In this document: positions 21,131 through 32,065 of the stretch, piece by piece | Numbering within the stretch: position 1 is the first letter of the stretch | Layout of the letters: every line of letters starts with the position of its first letter | Assembly: GCF_046630445.1 (NCBI RefSeq) | Contig: NC_092342.1 | Location: forward strand, 86,586,001-86,650,000 | DNA: 64,000 nt | Source of the DNA: Rutidosis leptorrhynchoides | Taxonomy: Eukaryota > Streptophyta > Magnoliopsida > Asterales > Asteraceae | Direction: 5' to 3' | The notes under the pieces: generated by a model | Told to the model about the DNA's origin: nothing | The model's database searches: none | The model's input: only the letters and a program-made list of their open reading frames with translations | Made by a program: the position numbers and the translations under genes

Positions 21131-21654
21131 GATTAAGAAAGACACCTCACTTGATGTTTGAGAAGCTTTCAAGAGAGTAGGTAGTAAGATGATGTGTAAG
21201 AACTTCTCTCCCTTCAACAATGGATCTCATTGTGAAGAACCTTTGTTTTGCAAAGAGATGTTTGGAGTAGTTGATGGGGTGTGAATTTTTTGAATGTATT
21301 TGCTTTAATAGACAAATGATGAATGGTGTCTAGCAAACTTTAATGGGGTAGGTAGCTAAATTGAGAGCACTTTGTCAGAGATATCAATTTGTCCTTTTGC
21401 AATCTATTGATCATTGAATTTGTGTAAGAGTGCTAGGACAAATTAATTATGTCAGGTGTTCTGCTGTCGAATCACGGTCGACCGTGGAAGCAGCCGTACA
21501 GTGACAAATTTCTATTTTTGCATGGGTATACAAGCAAAATCAACTTAAGCACACAATAAACACAACATTATTAACTATCTTACACATAATTGTTTAGTAC
21601 CAACATTTAAGCATTCCACATAGTACACAGATAAAGATCATTATCCCAGACATA
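21131..21654. other. Unassigned DNA between two retroelement remnants
   Basis: No coding sequence is recognised. At 21461-21500 a GC-richer patch contains CACGGTCGACCGTGG, a perfect 14-base palindrome core, in otherwise AT-rich DNA. Confidence 0.4.
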
Positions 21655-22715
21655 CAAGTTACGACCTATTGCAAGAAATTGTTTTCACAAATCCTTTCAA
21701 TGCCTTCTTGAACCTAGAGTGATTTTCGCTAATCTCTTCCTCTCGCTTCAGAATTCTGTCAATCTTGGTTTTGAAATTCGAATTCACGAACTCTTGATGT
21801 TCCTGTAAGTTAGCCTCCTCATCTTCTATCTCCTCTTCATCCGATTCTTCCTCTGGTTGATAGTTCTCAATCTCTTCAAGATCCTCATGAAGACTCGATC
21901 TTCTTCCACGAGAGGATTCTCCTATATGACCACTTCGAATGATAGTTGACTTGTCTAGTGGCTCGAATGAAAGTTATTGAACAATAGCGTGTGTTGCCTT
22001 GAGGTAGTTGAATAGACTGTTTAGATGCATTCTATACGGAAGAGATCTAGTTGATTCAGTCATCAGATTGCTCATTCGTGTTATCATCAAAAATGCCACA
22101 TTAATCTCCACATTTAATTCAATTGCCCACATGACAAAAATTTGGGTAACATGAATGTGAGAGTGGTTCCCCAACCTACATTAGATGTTGTGGTCAATGA
22201 TTTTGTTCAGAATGTCCAGATCTAATCGGAGATCCTTTTCGGTTAATCCTTTGGATAAGATTTCGGAGTGATTGGCGTTAGGTTTGCAAAGCAAGGTTAA
22301 TACATCGGTAGCTTGAATAAACTCAGGAAGATGTTCTAGTTTGTGTCGTCTACTGTAGAACTCCATTCCTTCAATAGGAACACCCAGAATTTCACCAAAA
22401 GTTTTGAGAGGAAATTCCCACCACTTTTTGTTAAGATGAAATCTTACCATCTTAGTTTATGTGTTGAAGCTATAGTTGGCATAGAACTCTCTTATCAACT
22501 CAGGATTTATAGGTCCATTGATTAGTACAAACGAAGCTAGATTCCTTTCAAACAGCTTGTCAATTACTTCAGGGAATGCTTCAAGGCTTATGATTCTTCC
22601 TTCTGCTATTGCTCTTGCTTTGAGCCATTTCTTGTTATATGTTGTACGTTATCTCGCATCAGTTGGAGGATTATATCTATTCTCTCCTCCTTTAGATTGA
22701 GCGTCCCTGGTCCTT
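21655..22715 (-). pseudogene. Athila ORF1-like retroelement fragment B
   Basis: Read on the minus strand from about 22700, the sequence encodes RIISLEAFPEVIDKLFE, NPELIREFYANYSFNT, MVRFHLNKKWWEFPLKTFGE and ILGVPIEG, then a helical region and, near 21900-21700, an acidic coiled stretch (EEESDEEEIEDEE). This matches the plant family named ATHILA ORF-1 and similar proteins. It is an old, broken fossil without LTRs in view. Its relation to the complete Athila element at 46641 is only by family. Confidence 0.6.
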
Positions 22716-22975
22716 GCTATTTTTCTACATAATGATATTTCAAATCAATTCAAAGTGTATAATTCAATTGTAGGCAACAAGTTTTGCAAACTTTAATTAT
22801 CATCAATACTTAGATGTTTTGATGTTAATGTTCTTCACATTTTCACTCTTCATTAGTGTCAATGAGTTTGCAATTAGATTAAGATTTTCACAAAGTTCAT
22901 ATGTGTTCTAGACTTTTGAGATCATCATCAACACATGTTTTGACATTCAACATTATCACACTCAATTAGCAACAA
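22716..22975. other. Unassigned AT-rich flank of the long-LTR element
   Basis: No coding sequence is supported. The five bases AACAA at 22971-22975 precede the left LTR and would be its target duplication, but the partner could not be located. Confidence 0.4.
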
Positions 22976-25688
22976 TGAAACGACCCGTCATAGTACACTT
23001 GACGACCATCGTTATCTTGGTCCCACAGCTTGATCATAACTCTATATGAATTTGATAAATAACCTTGCATTCTTTATTAAAAAAAAATGATTTCCTATAA
23101 AGGAAACCTACCAAAATGTGTAAGTTTAGAAAAATCATACATTATTACCTAACCAAAAGTTGACCAAAACAAGTCAACAACATCCACTATTAAATGTATC
23201 AAAATAGAATGCAAGTTAATGTTTAACAAAAGCTGCCATCATAAATATGCAGACTCTCTAAGCACAGCGGAAGCAATCAATCATGAACCTGAGAATAAAA
23301 CATGCGAGTAACTGTCAACAAAAATGTTGAGTGAATTATAGATTTTAATATTGCAAACAATATTTAATTTAAACCATAAAAATTTATGTTTGAAAACATA
23401 AAAACTCCTTTTTGGACCACAAAATTATATGCTAGAAAACATATAAAAATATTATTCCATTTTCCGTAAGCCACCTGGTAACCACTTAACCATTTATTTA
23501 TCCTTGCCAAACACAATAAATAATATACACCGAACAAGTGTATCTTCAACTAAATACGAAGTACTAAACATTTCGATTATAAATTGCTAGCGCGACTCGC
23601 TCGAAATGGGGTTGTCAAACCCGATAGATCTATCCATAGGATTCGCGTTCACCAGTAGAAATCAGTGATTACAATTACCAGATTAGGGAATATTTTTGTT
23701 CGACTCACAATGAATAATTTAAACCAACTTCCACTTGTGTCCAAAATATAAAATAAAGTGCATGTATTCTCATCCCAAAAGATTTAAAATGGAAAAAATG
23801 AGACTATAACTCACCTTAAAGAAAATGAAGTAACCACACAAAAATGCGAACAACAAAAGAAGTAAAGTGATCAGGAATGATCACAACGCTGACCTATAAA
23901 TAAAGCAGATCGATATAAATAACTAACTTAGGTCAAGTCTTAGTATGATAGCTATTGTACATGTTACAAGTAGACATAGAACAATACTCAACATGCATCG
24001 GTTTGATCGGAGCAGCGTACAGACACACACTTTCTATTTTTAGAAAGTTTCTATTTTTAGCAGGTTTCCATTTTTGGAAAGTTTCTATTTTAGGAAAGTT
24101 TCTATTTTAGGAAAGTTTCTATTTTAGGAAAGTTAATATTTTTGGAAAGTTTTCAATTTAGAAAGTTTTCATATTTAGAAAGTTTCTATTTTTAGAAAGT
24201 TTATAAGTTAGGAAAGTTTTCTTAATTAGAAAGTCAACAAAAGTCAACTAAAAGTCAAAGTCAACCGAAAGTCAACTCAAAAGTCAACCTTGGTCAAACA
24301 TAGTCAACGTTAATTTTAAAAGTATAAGTTATATTAATAACATAAGTTATAATGTTATTTAAAGTCATATATGTATAATTATGTCATAACATAAGTCTAA
24401 TTAAATTAAATTGAATTATTAAAGTTAACATAAGTTTAAATGATATAATTAATATAACATAAGTATTTAATTAATTAATTAAATATTAGTCATAATATAA
24501 GTATTATTAATTAATAATAGATTTTAAATCATATCATAAGTATTATTAATTAATAATGAATTATTAATCATATCATAAGTTTCTAATTATAATTATTAAA
24601 TCATAAGTATTTAATAATTAAATTATAATTAAATAATAACTAAGCCTTATAATAATTAAATAATTAATTAATCCTTATTATAAGTCTTATTATAATAATC
24701 TCATAATATAAGTTTAATACTTACCATAAGTATTTTTCATTAATAATAAAAGTATTATTAATCACAAGTTTAATTAAAGTTTCATTAATCAAAATGTAAT
24801 TAATAAATGATATAATAAATATGTATATCATAAGTCTTAATTTAAATAATCACTTTTATATCATAAGTAATTTAATGATAATGAAAATCATTATTTTATA
24901 TCATAAGCTAGATGTTATAACCATAAGTTTTAATTAAAAGTTCATCGGGTCATAACTTGAGCCCTGGGAATCACTTTTCGGCGTGTCTTATATATATCGT
25001 CGCCTAACCAACCCACCCGACACATTAGTGTGCTCAAGAACACCCCAAGAACAGCAAATAAGTCGTGACTTACAGCCATAAATCAACTTGTAGCTTTAAT
25101 CCGTTCAAAAACATGTTTTAGTCATACCGGGTGATCCGTGGCTCGGATTTCGATGACCCGATTATGAAAGTTCATCCCATCATCAATCCTAACACATTAG
25201 TACACCCTAAAGACTCCAAAGATGATCACAAAGTCGGACCATACCTGTACCAATTCGTTTTCACAATTTAATCTCAACAAAACACCATTTTAATCATAAC
25301 TTAAGTTCCGGGAATAGAAATAACATGAATCCGGAGTCTAAAATTAATGTCTTGATGAGAGGAACACATCTAAACACTTTAATTTAACATTTACATCAGT
25401 TTAGTTCACTGAAACGGTCGAATAGTTTGCTGTCCACAATCAATCAAACCGAAAACATGCAATAACGAGTGATTCTGTGCATACAATCAATAATCCAACA
25501 ACATACAAGCACTATACTATCATTATAACATATAAAAACAAAAAAAATTGAAAAGCTAGGGTTAGGGTTTATACCCTAATCAATAATCAAGTGGTATGAT
25601 CGTGTAGAGAATGATGAGAGCAATCCGTTTATGCAATGATTGAATGATCCAAGCTATAATTGAAAAAAAATATGATGATGGTGAGAGT
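22976..25688 (-). repeat. Outer element, left LTR copy (part)
   Basis: It matches the right copy from its first base to GGTGAGAGT. It contains, in order, a gene-like AT-rich start, a run of GGAAAGTTTCTATTTT units (about 24025-24225), an AGTCAAC array (24231-24309), a long AT-rich stretch built on ATAAGTATTATTAATTAAT (24310-24930), and GC-richer DNA to 25688 where a different sequence begins. Confidence 0.8.
24231..24309 (-). promoter_or_regulatory. Array of eight W-box cores in the left outer LTR
   Basis: In 79 bases the plus strand has seven AGTCAA and one GGTCAA, which are TTGACT and TTGACC on the transcribed (minus) strand. TTGAC(C/T) is the binding core of plant WRKY factors. The match is seen in the sequence; a regulatory function is inferred. 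Confidence 0.5.
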
Positions 25689-26291
25689 TGAAATGTCCCG
25701 TTCATATTGACTATTCGACCTTTATATCATATCCGAAGGGTGTCCCAGAATGATGGGGATATTCTTATATATGCATCTTGTTAATGTCGGTTACCAGGTG
25801 TTCACCATATGAATAATTTTTATCTCTATGTATGGGATGTATATTGAAATATGAAATCTTGTGGTCTATTGTTACGATTTGATATATATAGGTTAAACCT
25901 ATAACTCACCAACATTTTTGTTGACGTTTAAAGCATGTTTATTCTCAGGTGAATATTAAGAGCTTCCGCTGTCGCATACTTAAATAAGGACAAGATTTGG
26001 AGTCCATGCTTGTATGATATTGTGTAAAAACTGCATTCAAGAAACTTCTTTCGTTGTAACATATTTTTATTGTAAACCATTATGTAATAGTCGTGTGTAA
26101 ACAGGATATTTTAGATTATCATTATGTGATAATCTACGTAAAGCTTTTTAAACCTTTATTGATGAAATAAAGGTTATGGTTTGTTTTAAAATGAATGCAG
26201 TCTTTGAAAAACGTCTCATATAGAGGTCAAAACCTCGCAACGAAATCAATTAATATGGAACGTTTTTAATCAATAAGAACGGGACATTTCA
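25689..26291 (-). repeat. Inverted Tekay-LTR piece with short terminal inverted repeats
   Basis: From about 25720 to 26291 the sequence is the reverse complement of the first 570 bases of the Tekay-1 LTR (27523 onward). Its left edge, TGAAATGTCCCGTTCATATTGA, repeats the LTR start in the direct orientation, so the 603-bp piece has inverted ends of about 22 bases with TG...CA termini. No target duplication is seen on its flanks. Confidence 0.75.
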
Positions 26292-27517
26292 TCGTGCACC
26301 TCAAAGTATTGAATCCTAGGATTAATGTTTAAGAGGGTGTTGCGGTTAACCGCGAATATTGAGAGTAGAAACTCCTCAAACGGTCTAGTGTAATATACAT
26401 CCATGATACCCACTATAACAACAGTTGGGGTAGAAATCCACCTAGCGCCTTTTTTACAATAGGGTGACCACCGAGTGTACCCCAGAAAATTGATTTATTG
26501 GTCGGCGTTTCGGCCATGTCCAATCATAAGAGGGAAAATTTTATGAGCGCAAAGACTTTTCAACAATTTTATGAAACTGCCATCCAAAGTGGCGTAAGAG
26601 TCTTTAACAAGGATCTTAATGGTAAGTTTCATCTCTAAACAGAGGATAAGAAGAAGTGTGATCCATACATGGTGTAGATTAATACAAAAATCTTTAATAT
26701 AATCAATCAAAGAAGTTTTGAAAAATCTTTAAACGTTTGATGTGACAACATAAATGGAACGAAGTTCTTAGTAAATTTAGAAGTATGTACAACGTGTACC
26801 ATTTTATATAAAATAAATTGACTTAGTCAAACAGCTCAATAAATGAGTGGTTTTTAACAAATAATTTTGAAGGTATGATTTAGTATATACTAGACAAAAT
26901 AGGTAAGGGTAAATTTATTCATTTGAATCCATACGTACATATATGATTTTATAAGTTGTATACATGACAAAATATTTCATTGCTTCTATTCGACCATAAT
27001 CTCGTGAGGACCGCCCAATTAAACAAATGTGTAAAACTCCCGATGATAACATAGTATCTGTATTTCAGAGGTTACAAGTTGAAGTAAGATCGTGGAAGAT
27101 CGAGTAAAGGACTTGAATTGTCGTGCGACATTTGACCAACAAATGTTATGAAGTCATGAAAACCAATGAGTTAAATGTTGTTTTGACTATTATCAGGACA
27201 TAAGTCCTTGGTCCAAAACTGTTCCCGAGCGAAGCTGTTGCTAACAAGCGAGTTATGAAGGATAGAGCATGAGATAGACAATCTGGTTAAAACGAGCTTC
27301 TCGTATATCAATAAATAAGATAATGAATATTTTCCCTACCCATGTAATACATCGGAATTTCTAAATGAGTAGTGTAAAAATTTTCTTTGACTCGTTTTCT
27401 ATTTCTCATGTCACAATATTGGGACTTCTTTATGAATTAACGTAATATAACCACGTTGGCCTGACGCCATTATATTTAGATAATTCATAGTTCTATTCCA
27501 ATAGCACTACATGAGGT
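26292..27517. other. Left interior of the outer element, unrecognised
   Basis: No open frame of convincing length is present and no gag or pol motif was recognised. A short minus-strand frame at 26495-26710 has no family signature. The stretch ends at CAGGA (27518-27522), the target duplication of Tekay-1. Confidence 0.45.
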
Positions 27518-27522
27518 CAGGA

Positions 27523-30500
27523 TGAAATGTCCCGTTCTTATTGTTTAAAAATGTTCCATATTAATTGATTTCGTTGCGAGGTTTTGACCTCTATATGAGA
27601 CGTTTTTCAAAGACTGCATTCATTTTAAAATAAACCATAACCTTTATTTCATCAATAAAGGTTTAAAAAGCTTTACGTAGATTATCAAATAATGATAATA
27701 TAAAATATCCTGTTTACACGCGACCATTACATAATGGTTTACAATACAAATATGTTACAACGAAATAAGTTTCTTGAATGCAGTTTTTACACAATATCAT
27801 ACAAGCATGGACTCCAAATCTCGTCCTTATTTAAGTATGCGACAGCGGAAGCTCTTAATAATCACCTGAGAATAAACATGCTTAAAACGTCAACAAAAAT
27901 GTTGGTGAGTTATAGGTTTAACCTATATATTATCAAATCATAATAATAGACCACAAGATTTCATATTTCAATACACATCCCATACATAGAGATAAAAATC
28001 ATTCATATGGTGAACACCTGGTAACCGACATTAACAAGATGTATATTTAAGAATATCCCCATCATTCCAGGACACCCTTCGGATATGATATAAATTTCGA
28101 AGTACTAAAGCATCCGGTACTTTGGATGGGGTTTGTTAGGCCCAATAGATCTATCTTTAGGATTCGCGTCAATTAGGGTGTCTGTTCCCTAATTCTTAGA
28201 TTACCAGACTTAATAAAAAGGGGCATATTCGATTTCGATAATTCAACCATAGAATGTAGTTTCACGTACTTGTGTCTATTTTGTAAATCATTTATAAAAC
28301 CTGCATGTATTCTCATCCCAAAAACATTAGATTTTAAAAGTGGGACTATAACTCACTTTCACAGGTTTTTTTACTTCGTCGAAAAGTAAGACTTGGCCAC
28401 TGGTCGATTCACGAACCTATAACAAATATGTACATATATATCAAAGTATGTTCAAAATATATTTGCAACACTTTTAATACATTTTGATGTTTTAAGTTTA
28501 TTAAGTCAGCTTTCCTCGTTAGTAACCTACAACTAGTTATCCACAGTTAGATGTACAGAAATAAATCGATATATATATTATCTTGAATCAATCCACGACC
28601 CAGTGTATACATATCTCAGTATTGATCACAACTCAAACTATATATATTTTGGAATCAACCTCAACCCTGTATAGCTAACTCCAACATTCACATATAGAGT
28701 GTCTATGGTTGTTCCGAAATATATATAGATGTGTCGACATGATAGGTCGAAACATTGTATACGTGTCTATGGTATCTCAAGATTACATAATATACAATAC
28801 AAGTTGATTAAGTTATGGTTGGAATAGATTTGTTACCAATTTTCACGTAGCTAAAATGAGTAGTTTTTACCAATTTTGTTTTGCTCGCCATTTCTTCGTT
28901 TCTAATCCGTTTTGAGTGATTTAAGCGGCCACGGTTTCGTATTGAACTTGAATTTATGAAACTAAACAGAAAAGGTATAGGTTTATAGTCGAAAATACAA
29001 GTTACAAGTCGTTTTTGAAAGAGGTAGTCATTTCCGTCGAAAGAACGACATCTTGATGACTGTTTTGAAAAACATACTTTCACTTTGAGTTTAACCATGA
29101 TTTTTGGATATGGTTTCATGTTCATAAGAAAAATCATTTTCCCAGAAGTATAGCTTTTAAATCAAAGTTTTTCATAGTTTTTAATTATCCAAACCAAAAC
29201 AGCCCCCGGTTGTAACTACGACGGCGTAAATCCGGTTTTATGGTGTTTATCGTGTTTCCGGGTTTTAAATCATTAAGTTAGCATATAATATAGATATAGA
29301 TAATGTGTATAGTTGATTTTAAAAGTGTAGTTAGAAGGATTAACTTTATTTGCGAACAAGTTTAGAATTAACTAAACTATGTTCTAGTGATTACTAGTTT
29401 ACCACTTCGAATATGATAGCTTTTTATGTATGAATCGAATGATGTTATGAACATAATTACTACCTTAAGTTCCTTGGATAAAACTACTAGAAAAGAGAAA
29501 AATGGATCTAGCTTCAACGTGTCCTTGGATGGCTCGAAGTTCTTGAAGCAGAATCATGACACGAAAACAAGTTCAAGTAAGATCATCACTTGAAATAAGA
29601 TTGTTATAGTTATAGAAATTGAACCAAAGCTTGAATATGATTATTACCTTGTATTATAATGATAACCTACTGTAAGAAACAAAGATTTCTTGAGGTTGAA
29701 TGATCACCTTACAAGATTGGAAGTGAGCTAGCAAACTTGAAAGTATTCTTGATTTTATGTAACTAGAACTTGTAGAATTTATGAAGAACACTTAGAACTT
29801 GAAGTTAGAACTTGAGAGAGATCAATTAGATGAAGAAAATTGAAGAATGAAAGTGTTTGTAGGTGTTTTTGGTCATTGGTGTATGGATTAGATATAAAGG
29901 ATATGTAATTTTATTTTCATGTAAATAAGTCATGAATGATTACTCATATTTTTATAATTTTATGAGATATTTCATGCTAGTTGCCAAATGATGGTTCCCA
30001 CATGTGTTAGGTGACTCAAATGGGCTGCTAAGATCTGATCATTGGAGTGTATATACCAATAGTACATACATCTAAAAGCTGTGTATTGTACGAGTACGAA
30101 TACGGGTGCATACGAGTAGAATTGTTGATGAAACTGAACGAGGATGTAATTGTAAGCATTTTTGTTAAGTAGAAGTATTTTGATAAGTGTCTTGAAGTCT
30201 TTCAAAAGTGTATGAATACATATTAAAACACTACATGTATATACATTTTAACTGAGTCGTTAAGTCATCGTTAGTCGTTACATGTAAGTGTTGTTTTGAG
30301 ACCTTTAGGTTAACGATCTTGTTAAATGTTGTTAACCCAAAGTTTATAATATCAAATGAGATTTTAAATTATTATATTATCATGATATTATGATATATTA
30401 ATATATCTTAATATGATATATACATTTAAATGTCGTTACAACGATAATCGTTACATATATGTCTCGTTTCGAAATCCTTAAGTTAGTAGTCTTGTTTTTA

Positions 30501-30961
30501 CTTATGTAGTTCATTGTTAATACACTTAATGATATATTTAATTATCATATTATCATGTTATATATAATATAACAATTTATTAATATGCTTCATATATATT
30601 TAGTAAGACGTGGTTATAACGATAATCGTTATATGTATCGTTTCGAATTTCATACGTCAATAGTCTCCTTTTTAAGTATATAACTTATTGTTACTATTTT
30701 TAATGAGATACTTGATGATCATTATATCATGTAAAACATATATATTTATTCATTTATGTATCATCATGTCATATACAACTTATAGCGTTCGTGAATCATT
30801 GGTCAAACTGGGTAATCAGACGTTTACAAAATTTCCGTTTCAATTAACCAATTATTAACAAGTTTGATTGCTTAACATGTTGGAAACATTTAATCATGTA
30901 AATATAGTTTTCATTAAACATATAATCATAGAAAGGTTCAGAAAAAGTTCGGGTCACTACA
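27523..30961 (-). repeat. Tekay-1 3' LTR (3439 bp)
   Basis: It begins TGAAATGTCCCGTTC and ends GGGTCACTACA. Open frames inside it (for example 28808-29137 and 29972-30205 on the minus strand) recur in the other LTR and show no protein family signature, so they are not called as genes. Confidence 0.95.
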
Positions 30962-31177
30962 GTACCTACCCGTTAAATAAATTTCGTCCCGAAATTTTAA
31001 GCGATTGGAGGTGTTGGCTCATCTTCTGGAAATAAGTGCGGGTACTTCTTCTTCATCTGATCTTCTCATTCTCAGGTGAACTCGGGTCCTCTACGAGCAT
31101 TCCATCGAACCTTAACAATCGGTATCTTGTTTTGTTTAAGTCTCTTAACCTCACGATCCATTATTTCAACGGGTTCT

Positions 31178-32065
31178 TCAATGAATTGAAGTTTTTTTAT
31201 TGATTTGGATTTCGTCCAACGGAATAGTGAGATCTTCTTTAGCAAAACATTTTTTCAAATTCGAGACATGGAAAGTGTGATGTACAGCCGCGAGTTGTTG
31301 AGGTAACTCAAGTCGGTAAGCTACTGTTCCGACACGATCAATAATCTTGAATGGTCCAATATACCTTGGATTTAATTTCCCTTGTTTACCAAATCGAACA
31401 ACACCTTTCCAAGGTGTAACCTTAAGCATGACCATCTCTCCAATTTCAAATTCTATATCTTTTCTTTTAATGTCGGCGTAGCTCTTTTATCGACTTTGGG
31501 CGGTTTTCAACCGTTGTTGAATTTGGATGATCTTCTCAGTAGTTTCTTGTATTATCTCCGAACCCGTAATCTGTCTATCCCCCACTTCACTCCAAAAAAT
31601 CGGAGACCTGCACTTTCTACCATAAAGTGCTTCAAATGGCGCCATCTCAATGCTTGAATGATAGCTGTTGTTGTAGGAAAATTCTGCTAACGGTAGATGT
31701 CGATCCCAACTGTTTCCAAAATCAATAACACATGCTTGTAGCATGTCTTCAAGAGTTTGTATCGTCCTTTTGCTCTGCCCATCAGTTTGTGGATGATAGG
31801 CAGTACTCATGTCTAGACGAGTTCCTAATGCTTGCTGTAATGTCTGCCAGAATCTTGAAATAAATCTGCCATCCCTATCAGAGATAATAGAGATTGGTAT
31901 TCCATGTCTGGAGACGACTTCCTTCAAATACAGTCGTGCTAACTTCTCCATCTTGTCATCTTCTCTTATTGGTAGAAAGTGTGCTGACTTGGTGAGACGA
32001 TCAACTATTACCCAAATAGTATCATAACCACTTGCAGTCCTTGGAAATTTAGTAATGAAATTCAT
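31178..32065 (-). pseudogene. Tekay-1 integrase and C-terminal region
   Basis: Bases 31487-32065 encode the integrase core: [44 protein letters not shown] and [20 protein letters not shown], the usual gypsy DDE layout. Bases 31178-31435 encode the downstream part ([19 protein letters not shown], then HVSNLKKC). The residues after it, to about 31000, resemble the chromodomain-like tail of Tekay. The pieces lie in order but not in one frame. Confidence 0.9.

Noticed and set aside
28808-30205. Open frames of 109 and 77 codons in the Tekay-1 LTRs
   Set aside because: They recur in both LTRs simply because the LTRs are copies; they change amino acids freely and show no domain.
31382-31657. Plus-strand frames opposite Tekay integrase
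   Set aside because: Shadows of the integrase coding strand.
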